The translations under genes and the position numbers were made by a program. Positions 1 to 10,678 of a DNA stretch of 64,000 nucleotides are shown one piece after another (the first letter of the stretch is position 1; each line of letters starts with the position of its first letter). This DNA comes from Micromonospora sp. WMMD1082 (GTDB lineage Bacteria; Actinomycetota; Actinomycetes; Mycobacteriales; Micromonosporaceae), in the NCBI RefSeq assembly GCF_029626175.1, contig NZ_JARUBM010000002.1:2869001-2933000 (forward strand), given 5' to 3'. The notes below the pieces were generated by a model. That model did no database searches. It was not told the DNA's origin and saw nothing but the letters and a program-made list of their open reading frames with translations.

Positions 1-902
1 TCGCCGCGATCAGCACCGGCTCGGCCACCGTCGGCAGCACGGCACTGCCGGACAGCAGCACCCGGTTCATCCCGACGCCCTCGGTCGGCCCGGTGGTGAT
101 CCCGCCGCCACCCACCGGTGTGCCGACGGCCACCGCGACGATGCGCCCGCCGGTCGAGATGGTGGGCCCGCCGGTCGACGTGCTGGTGCAGACACCGCGC
201 CCGGTGCCCACCGGCACACCGGGCGAACAGTCGCCGGCACGTCGCCCCGAGCCGCCGGCGAGCATCCCCGCGCCCCGGCCGCCCACCACCACCCCCGCGC
301 CGCGGCCGGCACCCACCCCGACCCGCACCCTGACGCCGTCCCCGACGCCCTCGCCGTCTCCGACGCCCTCGCCGTCCCCGACGGCCGGTTCCCCCGCGCC
401 GACCGGCGAGCCCGACCCGCCCACGGCGTCCGTCGACCCGAGCGACCCCGTCGATCCGAGCGCGTCGAGCGTCCCGCCGGTGACCACCGACCCGAGCGCG
501 TCGAGTGCTCCGCCCGTGACGACGGACCCCAGCGTGTCCAGTGCTCCGCCTGCGACGACGGACCCGGACGTGTCGAGTGCTCCGCCGGCGACGACAGATC
601 CGAGCGCGTCTGGCGATCCCCCTGTGACGACGGACCCGGACGCGTCCGCCGGGCCACCCGCGTCGGTGGAGCCGTCCGCATCGACTGGCCCGACCGGCGG
701 CGTCCCCACGCCGGGATCCACGCCTACCGGCGGCTTTCCCACGCCGGAGTCCGCGCCGACCAGCGTGGTCACCGAGCCGGTGCTGCCCACCACGCCGGAG
801 CGCAACGGCAGCGCACGTCCCCGGGCACGGATCCGCCTGCGGGACCGCCGGCGGCCCGGCGCAGACTCGTCGGAGAGCGCCGGCCTCCCGGCGGCCCGGT
901 GA
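1..902 (+). CDS. C-terminal part of a Pro/Ser/Thr-rich protein (5' end outside window)
   Basis: The frame is open from base 3 to the stop at 900-902, so the start lies before the window. About 300 residues are visible and all are low complexity: Pro, Ser, Thr and Ala with almost no hydrophobic core. Residues coded by 459-674 form six copies of a 12-residue unit of the type SASSAPPVTTDP (36-bp period). The last ~25 residues are Arg-rich. Such regions are typical of cell-wall-spanning or extracellular stalks in actinobacteria, or of linkers behind a catalytic domain; the domain that would reveal the function is not in view. It is convergent with the next gene, 34 bases away. Function unknown. 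That it is protein-coding is supported by the long open frame and by repeat units that keep the reading frame. Confidence 0.6.
   Translation, partial: AAISTGSATVGSTALPDSSTRFIPTPSVGPVVIPPPPTGVPTATATMRPPVEMVGPPVDVLVQTPRPVPTGTPGEQSPARRPEPPASIPAPRPPTTTPAPRPAPTPTRTLTPSPTPSPSPTPSPSPTAGSPAPTGEPDPPTASVDPSDPVDPSASSVPPVTTDPSASSAPPVTTDPSVSSAPPATTDPDVSSAPPATTDPSASGDPPVTTDPDASAGPPASVEPSASTGPTGGVPTPGSTPTGGFPTPESAPTSVVTEPVLPTTPERNGSARPRARIRLRDRRRPGADSSESAGLPAAR
459..674 (+). repeat. 36-bp tandem repeat, six in-frame copies
   Basis: Copies begin at 459, 495, 531, 567, 603 and 639. Each encodes a variant of S-A-S-S-A-P-P-V-T-T-D-P. The first four are close matches and the last two have diverged, including SGDPP and SAGPP variants. 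The period is a multiple of three, so gain or loss of units would keep the frame. Confidence 0.85.
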
Positions 903-936
903 GGTGCGGTCGGGCGGGAGGTCTCCCGCGCGCCGC

Positions 937-2157
937 TCAGCCGTCGTCGGAGAGGCGGTGCCGGTTCGCCTCGATCCAGGCGTCGAGGGCGGCCGGGTCG
1001 TCCGGGTCGACGCCGTCGGCCATCAACTGGGCCACGGCGGCCGTGGCCGGGCTGCGCCGCTCACCGGTCGCGTAGAGCCGGACGAACTCCGGCACCATCT
1101 CCTCGATCGCGGCGTCCGTCGCGGCCGCGGCCGGCTCGGGCAGCCCGCGCATGCGGGCCGCGTACCCGGCCCAGGCGCGCAGCACCCGGGGCAGCATCGC
1201 CGCGTCGTCCATGTCCAGCACGGCCCGACGGTGCACCCAGTCGAGCAGGAAGAGCCCGGCGACGGTCGGGCTCCACCGCAACGGATCGGCGTCCGGGAAG
1301 GTGGCCGCGTGGTCGAGCAACAGGCCCAGACAGAAGTGCAGGGAGGCCAGTTCGCCGCCGTCGACGGCGTCCAGCCCGGCCCGGGCCGCGTCCGGCGAGG
1401 CCAGGAAGCGGCGGATCTCGGCGGACCGGGCGGCATCCGGCAGCGGTTCGTCGGCCTGCCGGGGCGGTGGCGCGGTCGTGGCCGGCAGGACGGCCAGCCG
1501 GGCTCCCACGAGGGCACGGTCCGTGGCCAGCGAGGCGGCGCCGGGCAGCTGCCCCAGATGGTCGGTGACCGCCAGGTGCCGGCTCACCTCGTCGCGCATT
1601 CGGGTCGGGCTCTCCTCCCGGAACCAGGTCAGCTCGTCGTCGGCGCACAACCGCCGGACCTGCTCCAGGATCCGCCCGGCCGGCCCGCCGACGAAGACGT
1701 CCTTGGTGATGCCGATGTTGTGGTCGACGAGCGCCACCAGCGCGTGCTCCGGCCCTCCCGTGGCGTCGTCGTAGGCGAAGGTGGCCAGGTAGGAGGTCTG
1801 GTCGCCGTACACGTCGCCGTACGCCCAGGTGCCGGTGAGGTGCACCTTGCCGAGCTGCCCGGACCAGGCCGGCGCGGTGGCGCCGGGGCGGACCCGGTCC
1901 GCGCCGTCCGCGTCGGGCACCAGGGCGGCGAAGACGGCCCGTACCGTGGTCGCCGCGGCCGCCCGCCGTCGCGAGGTGGCGGCGAGGAATCCACCGACGA
2001 ACTCCCGTACCGCCGTCTCCCGGTCCGTCTCGGCGATCTCGTACACGCTGCCCAACAGTGCCGCGCCGAGCATCTCCGCGTCGAGGGCCGAGTCGAGCTT
2101 GGTCACGTCGCGTGCGGCGTGCAGCACCGCGTCGTAGGGGGTCTGTGGCGTGGCCAT
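937..2157 (-). CDS. conserved hypothetical protein (406 aa)
   Basis: I do not recognise a named domain. The protein starts at an ATG (MATPQTPYDAV) and is acidic and soluble, with no signal peptide or membrane segment. A central region with H-D/N-I-G-I-T-K-D and L-T-G-T-W-A-Y-G-D-V-Y-G-D motifs (about residues 105-160) looks like a folded alpha/beta core, and a helical second half carries many Arg/Asp pairs. It lies just downstream, on the same strand, of two dynamin-like GTPases, with a 116-base gap. The high coding quality and GC-rich third positions make it a real gene. A cytoplasmic protein of actinobacterial core type is the most that can be said. Confidence 0.75.
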   Translation of the reverse strand: MATPQTPYDAVLHAARDVTKLDSALDAEMLGAALLGSVYEIAETDRETAVREFVGGFLAATSRRRAAAATTVRAVFAALVPDADGADRVRPGATAPAWSGQLGKVHLTGTWAYGDVYGDQTSYLATFAYDDATGGPEHALVALVDHNIGITKDVFVGGPAGRILEQVRRLCADDELTWFREESPTRMRDEVSRHLAVTDHLGQLPGAASLATDRALVGARLAVLPATTAPPPRQADEPLPDAARSAEIRRFLASPDAARAGLDAVDGGELASLHFCLGLLLDHAATFPDADPLRWSPTVAGLFLLDWVHRRAVLDMDDAAMLPRVLRAWAGYAARMRGLPEPAAAATDAAIEEMVPEFVRLYATGERRSPATAAVAQLMADGVDPDDPAALDAWIEANRHRLSDDG

Positions 2158-2273
2158 GACACGACCCTACGCCGCTCGCCGGCCGGCCATGTGACGAGCG
2201 AACCGACCGGCGAGCCCACGCGGTCACCCCGGGTAACCGGACCGTTGGGTGTGGGAACGTCGGACGCGGGCGT

Positions 2274-3953
2274 CTACCGGTGCCGGGCGACCTCCAGGAC
2301 GGTGCGCGCGTCGGCGTGCGCGGCGATCACCGCCCGCACCGGGGCGAGCACGTGCTCGTCGGCGACGAGGGCGATCGCCCGGGTCAGTTGCGCCTCGGCC
2401 CGCTGGCGGGCCCGCCGGGCGGCCCACCGCACCAGCGGGCGGCTCAGGGCCGTGACGGCCAGCCCGGCCAGTAGCCCGCCGAGCAGCAGCAGTGTCGGCA
2501 CCGGCACCTCACCGACCATCGGGTGCCGCAGCTCCGGCAATCCCAGCGCCCGCATCGCGTAGCCGAGGACCAGCCAGCCCAGCCCGGCCACCGCGGCGAG
2601 CGTCACCAGCCACTGCACCCCGTTGACCAGTTGCCACCAGCGCCGGGGACGGCTCATGCCGAGGTCGGCGCTGGCGAGCGCGCGGTCCAGGGCGTCCGGC
2701 AGGTCGCCGATTCGGGACCGGGCCGCCGCGGTCATCGCGTCGGGCCAGGCGCTCGGCAGCCCGTCCCCGGCCCGCTCGGCCACCGTCCGCAGCGCCAGGG
2801 CCAGCGCGGACTTGTCGGCCGCGCTGGGCTCGGGTACGGACGTCGCGGCGACCAGGCTCCCCGCCGGGTCTCCCGGGGCGCCCTGCGGCCCGGGCAGGTG
2901 CAGCCGGCGCAGCGGATCGGCCCGCAGCCGCCGCCAGAGCCGTACCAACGGCCAGCCGGTGGCCGACGCGGCACGGTGCCGGTACGCCTGCTCGACCGCC
3001 TCCACGACCGTCGGCACCCCGGCCGCCGCCCCCAGCGCGCGGTCCAGCGCGGCAACGGCGGGGTCGTCCGCGGGGAGCGCCGTGCGGGGCGCGCCGACCA
3101 TGTCGTCCAGCGCGACGACGACGGCGTCCACGTCGCCGGAGAGGCGGCGCAGCGCGGCCTGCCGCTCGGCGACGGTGCGCTCCAGTGCGGCCCGAAGCGC
3201 TTCCGGGCCGACCGGGTCGGCGACCGTGGTGGCCAGCAGCGGTACCCCGTCCAGCCCGTCCGCGTCGAGCAGTCGGCGCAGGTCGGTGAGGACCCGGGGC
3301 ACATCGGCCGGGGGCAGCCGGTCGGTTTGGTTGAGCACCACCACGGTGACGTCCCGGTGCTGGCGGAACTCGCGGAGGTAGCTGCGGTGCATCACCCGGT
3401 CGGCGTACTTCTGCGGGTCGACCACCCAGACCACGAGGTCCACCAGGCCGAGCAGCCGGTCCACCTCCAGCCGGTGCGCGTGCGCGATGGAGTCGAAGTC
3501 CGGCAGGTCGAGCAGGATCAGCCCGTGCAGGGTGGACTCGTCGTCGCCGTCCAGCAGGCTCTCCCGGACGAATCGGTGCCGCGGCAGTACGCCGAGCCAG
3601 TCGAGCAGCCGGGTGCCACCGTCGAGCGGCCCCCAGACGCAGGCGTGGGTGACGCCGGTGGTGGGCCGGCGTACCCCGACGGGTGACAGGTCCATCCCGG
3701 CCATCGCGTTGAACAGGCTCGACTTGCCGCTGCCGGTCGCGCCGGCCAGGGCCACCACGGTGTGGTTGCGGGACAGCGCCAACCGGGCACCGGCCCGTTC
3801 GACCAGGGTGCGGGCCGGACCGAGTGGAGTGTCCGGCAGGTGGCCGTCGACGATGCCGAGGAACCGCCGCACCGCCTCCAGCCGGGCGACCAGCTGGTCC
3901 GGGTCCACCCGCCCGTCGGCGATCCGCAGCGCCTCCCGGAGGCGCCCACCCAT
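2274..3953 (-). CDS. dynamin-like / YfjP-type GTPase with C-terminal membrane segments
   Basis: A P-loop GTPase of 559 aa. G1 is GATGSGKS at residues 71-78, a DLPDFDS motif serves as G3, and NQTD in VVVLNQTDRLP is the G4 motif. Two hydrophobic segments near residues 440-500 suggest membrane anchoring, and the C-terminal tail is helical. The upstream gene is a second GTPase of the same type. Paired GTPases of this kind are known in actinobacteria as dynamin-like proteins acting at the membrane; the exact role here is an inference. The frame is open to a GTG at 4001, but the ATG at 3953 lies 5 bases after the stop of the upstream gene and starts directly at the conserved MGGRLREALRIADG region, so I prefer it. 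Expected to be co-transcribed with its partner. Confidence 0.85.
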   Translation of the reverse strand: MGGRLREALRIADGRVDPDQLVARLEAVRRFLGIVDGHLPDTPLGPARTLVERAGARLALSRNHTVVALAGATGSGKSSLFNAMAGMDLSPVGVRRPTTGVTHACVWGPLDGGTRLLDWLGVLPRHRFVRESLLDGDDESTLHGLILLDLPDFDSIAHAHRLEVDRLLGLVDLVVWVVDPQKYADRVMHRSYLREFRQHRDVTVVVLNQTDRLPPADVPRVLTDLRRLLDADGLDGVPLLATTVADPVGPEALRAALERTVAERQAALRRLSGDVDAVVVALDDMVGAPRTALPADDPAVAALDRALGAAAGVPTVVEAVEQAYRHRAASATGWPLVRLWRRLRADPLRRLHLPGPQGAPGDPAGSLVAATSVPEPSAADKSALALALRTVAERAGDGLPSAWPDAMTAAARSRIGDLPDALDRALASADLGMSRPRRWWQLVNGVQWLVTLAAVAGLGWLVLGYAMRALGLPELRHPMVGEVPVPTLLLLGGLLAGLAVTALSRPLVRWAARRARQRAEAQLTRAIALVADEHVLAPVRAVIAAHADARTVLEVARHR

Positions 3954-3958
3954 CCCGG

Positions 3959-5890
3959 TCACGGCCGTTCCCGCCCCGCCACCGGACCGTTCGCCCCCCA
4001 CCGACTCGGTTGATCATGAAGTTGTTGCCCCGACACGCCGGTCTCCGGAACAACAACTTCATGATCAACCGGGGGTTGGGGCGGGGGGACGGGGGTGGGG
4101 AAGTTGCTGTGGAGTCTGGCCGTTTCCACCCGGTTGGCTGCTCGGCGCAGGGCGGTGGCGGTGCGGGCTGCGGGGCGGGCCTGCTCGGTCCGGGCGAGGT
4201 AGCGGGCGGCCTCGGTGTCGAGCAGGACAGACACGCGGTTCAGCAGGTCCTCGCGGGCCTTGTTGGCCAGCGTACGCACGGCCTGGTCGCCGAAGATGGC
4301 CTGGAGGACCGCCTGGCCGGCGATGGTGGTGCCGGCGCCGGTGGCGACCTCCAGCCCGGTCGGGATGAACGCGGTGGAGGCGAAGACCGCGATCATCACG
4401 ACCAACCCGGTGGCGTTGACCGCGTACGCCGCCGTCCGGGCCACGAAGCGCCGGTCACCGCCCTCGGCCCGGACCAGCTCCAGCACGCCGCGCTGCCAGT
4501 CCCGGACCAGCCGCTCGGCGCGCTCGGGCAGGTCGGCGGAGTGGTGGGCAAGCTCCGGTTCGAGCAGCGCCGCGCCGGCCGGGTGCGCCTTCCACCCGGT
4601 GTACGCGTGCTCGGCCGCCTCGGCGGCCACGCCCCGCAACAGGGTCACCAGCTGTGACTCGATCGCGTCGCGCAGCTCGACGGCGGGGGCCGGGCGTCGG
4701 GAGAACGCGGCGATGACCCGGTCCCGTAGCCGGCCGATCCGCGCCTCCAGGGTGCGGAAGAAGTCGCTGGTGCCGATGAACTCCTGCCAGCGGGCGAGCA
4801 CCTCGCCACGGAGCAGCCGCCCGTCGCGCAGCCCCTGCTCGACCGTGCGGCTCGCGGCGCGGTACGCCGCGAGTACCCGCTCGTCCATCGCGTTGGCGGC
4901 GGTCACCTGCTCCTCGGCGGCGGCGGCGAGGCTCTCGACGGAGGGCTGCAGGGTGGCCAGCGCGCCGCCCAGCGTCTGCCGGACCACCGCCGAGCGGGCC
5001 TCCGCGTCGGCGGCGAGCCGGGCGAACCAGTCCGCCAGCGGTGCGGTGACCCGGCCGGGCAGCAGGCCCTGCCCGTCGACCCACGTCTCCGGCAGCACGA
5101 ACAGCGGCGCCGAGCCGAGCTCCTGCTCGGCGAGCATCTCGGCGAGGTGGGCGGCGACCTCGTCGGTCGCCTCCACGGGAACCCGGTCGAGCACCAGGGC
5201 GATCGCGGCACCTCGGGCCCGCGCGCCGCGCAGCAGTTCCCAGGGGACGGCGTCGGCGTACCGCGCGGCGGTGGTGACGAAGAGCCAGAGGTCGGCGGCC
5301 GCGAGCAGCTGGCCGGCCAACGCCCGGTTGGCGTCGACCACCGAGTCGATGTCGGGGGCGTCCAGGAAGGCCAGCCCGGGGGCGAGCGCCGGGGCGGTGA
5401 CCAGGTGCAGGGTGCGGGGATCCGCGCTGGGCTGGTTGGTGCGGGTCAGTCCGGGCAGCAGTTCACCCCGACGGAACCAGGCCGAGTCGGTGGGGCTGCA
5501 GACCAGGACCGGGGAGCGGGTGGTGGGCCGCAACACACCGGCGGCGCTGACCCTGGCCTGCACCAGGCTGTTGACCAGGGTCGACTTGCCCGCGCCGGTG
5601 GAACCGCCGACCACCACGAGCAGTGGGGCGTCGAGGCGGGAGAGGCGGGGCAGCAGGTAGTCGTCGAGCTGGTCGGCGAGGGCGGCGGCGCTGCGCCTGG
5701 CCGCCTCGGCGGAGGGCAGGGCCAACGGGAACCGGGCCGCGCCGATCGCGGCACGCAGGCCGGTCAGGGCGTCGGATAGGGCGGCGTCCCCGCTGGCCGC
5801 GGGCCGGTCCTCCCCGGCGCCGGCAGGTCCGGTGCGGGCTGCGACGGCGGGCGAGCCGGACAGTGAGGCGGGATCGCCGTTCGTCGTCAC
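3959..5890 (-). CDS. dynamin-like GTPase, partner of the downstream GTPase
   Basis: About 643 aa from the GTG at 5890; a TTG at 5914 would add 8 residues, and neither start has a clear ribosome site. G1 is GGSTGAGKS near residue 95-103. The G3-like motif is LDAPDIDS, followed by V-D-A-N-R as in dynamin-family bacterial GTPases. A hydrophobic pair (VVMIAVFASTAF and the following Gly/Ala-rich stretch) near residue 490-520 should insert into the membrane, and the region between is helical. The last ~30 residues are odd: they are encoded by the long palindrome at 4007-4071 and its G-rich/C-rich flanks, giving a tail with VDHEVV and QQLHDQP. The natural end of the protein was therefore probably replaced or extended by the repeat. 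First gene of a two-gene GTPase operon. Confidence 0.85.
   Translation of the reverse strand: MTTNGDPASLSGSPAVAARTGPAGAGEDRPAASGDAALSDALTGLRAAIGAARFPLALPSAEAARRSAAALADQLDDYLLPRLSRLDAPLLVVVGGSTGAGKSTLVNSLVQARVSAAGVLRPTTRSPVLVCSPTDSAWFRRGELLPGLTRTNQPSADPRTLHLVTAPALAPGLAFLDAPDIDSVVDANRALAGQLLAAADLWLFVTTAARYADAVPWELLRGARARGAAIALVLDRVPVEATDEVAAHLAEMLAEQELGSAPLFVLPETWVDGQGLLPGRVTAPLADWFARLAADAEARSAVVRQTLGGALATLQPSVESLAAAAEEQVTAANAMDERVLAAYRAASRTVEQGLRDGRLLRGEVLARWQEFIGTSDFFRTLEARIGRLRDRVIAAFSRRPAPAVELRDAIESQLVTLLRGVAAEAAEHAYTGWKAHPAGAALLEPELAHHSADLPERAERLVRDWQRGVLELVRAEGGDRRFVARTAAYAVNATGLVVMIAVFASTAFIPTGLEVATGAGTTIAGQAVLQAIFGDQAVRTLANKAREDLLNRVSVLLDTEAARYLARTEQARPAARTATALRRAANRVETARLHSNFPTPVPPPQPPVDHEVVVPETGVSGQQLHDQPSRWGANGPVAGRERP
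4007..4071. repeat. dispersed palindrome, copy A (perfect 21-bp arms)
   Basis: Arms lie at 4007-4027 and 4051-4071, around a 23-base loop. The core arm is GTTGATCATGAAGTTGTTG and the loop holds CGACACGCC. The left flank is C-rich and the right flank G-rich. Copies B (36552-36618) and C (37646-37726) have the same core. This copy lies inside the 3' end of the upstream GTPase reading frame. Confidence 0.95.
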
Positions 5891-5973
5891 CGCTAAAGCG
5901 TGCCCGACCGACAAAGGTAAGACAACCGATCGGTAGCGACTGACGGGTTGCGCCTATCCGACTCAACCCTGAC

Positions 5974-6001
5974 TTGACGATTCTCGAGGGCGTGGCACTA
6001 T
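5974..6001 (+). promoter_or_regulatory. probable promoter of the dnaK operon
   Basis: TTGACG at 5974-5979 is a good -35 element. A CACTAT hexamer at 5996-6001, 16 bases later, is a plausible -10. The HAIR operator begins at the -10, so a bound HspR would block RNA polymerase. The hexamers are seen; their use is inferred. Confidence 0.55.
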
Positions 6002-6020
6002 TGAGTCAAGTTCACTCAAG
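6000..6020 (+). promoter_or_regulatory. HAIR operator for HspR (dnaK operon)
   Basis: The sequence ATTGAGT-N7-ACTCAAG matches the HspR-associated inverted repeat CTTGAGT-N7-ACTCAAG at 13 of 14 arm positions. HspR binding to such sites at dnaK operons is established in Streptomyces. The hspR gene is the last gene of this operon, so the site should mediate autorepression. Confidence 0.88.
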
Positions 6021-6110
6021 TCGAGGTGGGGTCGCCGAGGGCGGCGCCCGCCGCGCAGCGCGACGGGAGGGCCCGTCACCTGCTCAACGTTACGAAGCGA
6101 GGAAGCGAAG

Positions 6111-7994
<1,884 letters not shown>

Positions 7995-8040
7995 CGGTCC
8001 TGGCGATCCGAGCTCACGGGCAGAGGGATGAGGTAGTCGT

Positions 8041-8805
8041 ATGACGGAGAAGCCACGAGCCGCCGGCCCGGGTCGCACCGGGTCGGCGCCGGGTGGCTCG
8101 GCGTCCGAGCCGGCCGCCGGCGACGCGCCGCGGGTCGTCATCCGCAACAACCGGAAGATCAGCCGGGTCGGCGAGCCCGAGGGTACGGCCGCGGACGCCG
8201 GCTCGGATGTCCCGGCCGAGGGCCTGGTCGAGGAGGCCGAGGTCGTGGTCGACTCAATCGAGGTCGAGGCGAGCGCGCTCAGTGACGCCTCCTCGGCCGA
8301 GGCGCCGCCGGTGGTGGACTCTCCGGCGCAGCCGGTCGGGGAGTCGTCCGAGCCGGCCGGCGGCAGGCCCGGTGCCGAGCTGGCGGCGCTTCGCGCCGAG
8401 TTGGAGGAGCGCACGCGCGACCTGCAGCGGGTGTCGGCCGAGTACGCCAACTACCGCAAGCGGGTCGAGCGCGACCGTGGCCTGGTCACCGAGCAGGCGA
8501 CCGGCTCGGTGCTCGCCGCGCTGCTGCCGATCCTGGACGACCTCGACCGCGCCCGGGAGCACGGTGACCTGGTCGGCCCGTTCGGTTCGGTGGCCGAGCA
8601 GCTGACCACCGCGTTGGGCAAGTTCGGGCTGACCCCGTTCGGTGAGCAGGGTGATCCCTTCGATCCGACCCGGCACGAGGCGGTGGCCCACCAGACCTCG
8701 GCCGACGTCACCGAGCCGACCTGCGTGCAGGTGATGCGTCGGGGCTACCAGATCGGTGAGCGGCTGCTGCGGCCGGCGATGGTCGCGGTCGCCGAGCCGG
8801 AATAG
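8041..8805 (+). CDS. grpE: nucleotide exchange factor GrpE
   Basis: A GrpE of 254 aa. The first ~110 residues are an acidic, low-complexity extension, longer than in enteric GrpE but usual in actinobacteria. The coiled coil follows (LRAELEERTRDLQRVSAEYANYRKRVERD), then the C-terminal beta-domain with the GLTPFGEQGDPFDPTRHEAV region, which contacts the DnaK ATPase domain. It releases ADP from DnaK. It starts 46 bases after the dnaK stop, behind a GAGG ribosome site, and belongs to the HspR-regulated operon. Confidence 0.97.
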   Translation: MTEKPRAAGPGRTGSAPGGSASEPAAGDAPRVVIRNNRKISRVGEPEGTAADAGSDVPAEGLVEEAEVVVDSIEVEASALSDASSAEAPPVVDSPAQPVGESSEPAGGRPGAELAALRAELEERTRDLQRVSAEYANYRKRVERDRGLVTEQATGSVLAALLPILDDLDRAREHGDLVGPFGSVAEQLTTALGKFGLTPFGEQGDPFDPTRHEAVAHQTSADVTEPTCVQVMRRGYQIGERLLRPAMVAVAEPE

Positions 8806-8823
8806 TGCCCGACGGTGACCCGG

Positions 8824-8858
8824 CCGCCCCGCTCGCCGAGACCTGGCGGGCGGGGCGG
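8824..8858 (+). promoter_or_regulatory. strong hairpin between grpE and dnaJ
   Basis: CCGCCCCGC at 8824-8832 pairs with GCGGGGCGG at 8850-8858. An inner CGCC/GGCG stem leaves a 7-base loop. There is no T-run. The position inside the operon suggests attenuation or mRNA processing that lowers dnaJ-hspR relative to dnaK. The structure is seen; its function is inferred. Confidence 0.5.
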
Positions 8859-8890
8859 TCCGGGCCCGGAGGCGGGGAGGAGGTGCACGG

Positions 8891-10075
8891 GTGAGTTCGA
8901 AGGACTGGATCGAGAAGGACTACTACGCGGTCCTGGGCGTGGCGAAGACCGCGCCCGCTGACGAGATCAAGAAGGCGTACCGCAAGCTGGCCCGCGAGTC
9001 GCACCCGGACCACAACCCCGGTGACGCCAGAGCCGAGGAGCGCTTCAAGGCGGTCTCCGAGGCGTACGCGGTGCTCGGCGACGACGCGAAGCGCCGCGAG
9101 TACGACGAGATGCGCTCGCTGTTCGGGTCCGGCGCGTTCCGGCGTGGCGCCCGCCAGGCGGGCCAGCCGGGTGGCGTGCCGTTTGACGTCTCCGACCTGT
9201 TCGGTGGCGCGCAGTCCGGCGGTGGCCGGTTCGCCGGTGGCGGCATCTCCGACCTGTTCAGCTCGATCTTCTCGGGCGGTGGAGGCGGCGGGGCCGGCGG
9301 CGGCGCACCCGGCCCGGCCCGAGGTCGGGACATCGAGACCGAGGTGGCGCTCGACTTCGACGACGCGGTCCGGGGTGTGACCCTGCCGCTGACGCTGCGG
9401 GCGCCGGGCGTCTGCGACACCTGTCACGGCAACGGCGCCAAGCCCGGCACCCTGCCACGGACCTGCCCGGTCTGCCACGGCGCCGGGGTCACCACCCGGA
9501 ACCAGGGTGCGTTCAGCTTCTCCGAGCCGTGCCGCAACTGCCAGGGCGTCGGCACGGTGGTGGACGAGAAGTGCCCGGAGTGCCAGGGCACCGGCGGGGT
9601 CACCAAGACCCGTACGCTCAACGTCCGCTTTCCCGCCGGCGTGGCCGACGGCCAGCGGATCCGGCTGGCCGGCCGCGGTGAGCCGGGCGAGCGGGGCGGG
9701 CCGGCCGGCGACCTCTTCGTGCACGTGAAGGTCCGGCCGGACGAGCTGTTCGGGCGCACCGGCGACGACCTCACCCTGACCGTTCCGATCACGTTCGCGG
9801 AGGCCGTGCTCGGCACCGACCTGCGGGTGCCGACCCTCGACGGCGCGGTGACCCTGCGGGTGCCGCCGGGTACGCCGAGCGGTCGGATCCTGCGGGCCCG
9901 GGGCAAGGGGGTCAGCCGCCGGGACGGTCAGACGGGTGACCTGCTGGTCACCCTCGACGTGGTGGTTCCGGCGCGGGTCTCCGACGAGGCGCGGGCGGCC
10001 CTGGAGACGTTCGCCGAGCAGACCCCGCCGGCGGCCCGGGAACATCTCGACGCGCGGGTGCGTCGATTCGGTTGA
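8891..10075 (+). CDS. dnaJ: co-chaperone DnaJ (Hsp40, type I)
   Basis: A full type I DnaJ of 394 aa. The J domain (residues about 10-75) has the HPD motif in ESHPDHNPGD. A Gly/Phe-rich linker with a long Gly run follows. Four zinc-binding CxxCxGxG repeats are present, CDTCHGNG, CPVCHGAG, CRNCQGVG and CPECQGTG, then the C-terminal substrate-binding domain. It delivers unfolded clients to DnaK and stimulates ATP hydrolysis. The N-terminus SSKDWIEKDYYAVLGV is that of the actinobacterial operon-linked DnaJ1. The start is GTG at 8891, preceded by GGAGGAGG. Third gene of the operon. Confidence 0.97.
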   Translation: MSSKDWIEKDYYAVLGVAKTAPADEIKKAYRKLARESHPDHNPGDARAEERFKAVSEAYAVLGDDAKRREYDEMRSLFGSGAFRRGARQAGQPGGVPFDVSDLFGGAQSGGGRFAGGGISDLFSSIFSGGGGGGAGGGAPGPARGRDIETEVALDFDDAVRGVTLPLTLRAPGVCDTCHGNGAKPGTLPRTCPVCHGAGVTTRNQGAFSFSEPCRNCQGVGTVVDEKCPECQGTGGVTKTRTLNVRFPAGVADGQRIRLAGRGEPGERGGPAGDLFVHVKVRPDELFGRTGDDLTLTVPITFAEAVLGTDLRVPTLDGAVTLRVPPGTPSGRILRARGKGVSRRDGQTGDLLVTLDVVVPARVSDEARAALETFAEQTPPAAREHLDARVRRFG

Positions 10076-10103
10076 TCGGTGAAGCGGTGCGGAGGTGAGC
10101 GGG

Positions 10104-10541
10104 ATGGACGGGTTCATCGGATCGGATGACCCTGCCTACGAGGCCAAGGTACTGATGATCTCCGTCGCGGCGCGGATGGCGGGCATGCACCCGCAGACGC
10201 TGCGTCAGTACGACCGGCTGGGCCTGGTGCAGGCCGGCCGGGCGGCGGGCGGCGGGCGGCGGTACAGCGTCCGGGACGTGGTGTTGCTGCGCGAGGTGCA
10301 GCGGCTCAGTCAGGACGACGGGGTGAACCTTGCCGGGATCAAGCGGATCATCGGGCTGGAGCGGCTGCTGGAGCAGGCGCAGCAGCGGGTCGCCCAGCTG
10401 GAGGCCGAGCTCGACGCCGCGTACCGCCGGATGGCCGAGCTGGAGTCGCTGGCCCGCTTTCCGGGCCGTGACCTGGTCCCGACGAACCAGACCTCCACCG
10501 CCCTGGTGGTCTGGCGTCCCCGCCGCAGTCCTGGCCGCTGA
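10104..10541 (+). CDS. hspR: heat-shock repressor HspR (MerR family)
   Basis: A MerR-type regulator of 145 aa and the last gene of the dnaK operon. The DNA-binding domain has the sequence MISVAARMAGMHPQTLRQYDRLGLV followed by the RRYS wing. A helix rich in Leu, Glu and Arg (ERLLEQAQQRVAQLEAELDAAY) provides the dimer coiled coil. In Streptomyces, HspR represses dnaK and clpB by binding HAIR sites with DnaK as co-repressor; both genes have HAIR-like sites in this window. I chose ATG 10104 because GGAGG at 10091-10095 is spaced correctly for it. The in-frame GTG at 10095 overlaps that ribosome site. Confidence 0.95.
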   Translation: MDGFIGSDDPAYEAKVLMISVAARMAGMHPQTLRQYDRLGLVQAGRAAGGGRRYSVRDVVLLREVQRLSQDDGVNLAGIKRIIGLERLLEQAQQRVAQLEAELDAAYRRMAELESLARFPGRDLVPTNQTSTALVVWRPRRSPGR

Positions 10542-10678
10542 TCGGGGGGCCGCCGGCTCCCCACGGCGGTCGCCCGGTACTTCCCCGAAACCCGGGCGCG
10601 GGCCGAGCTGCCTCCGTTAGGCTCGGGAAAACGGGGCTAACCGTCTCAATACGGACCCCTGAACTGGCGGGGGGCGCC

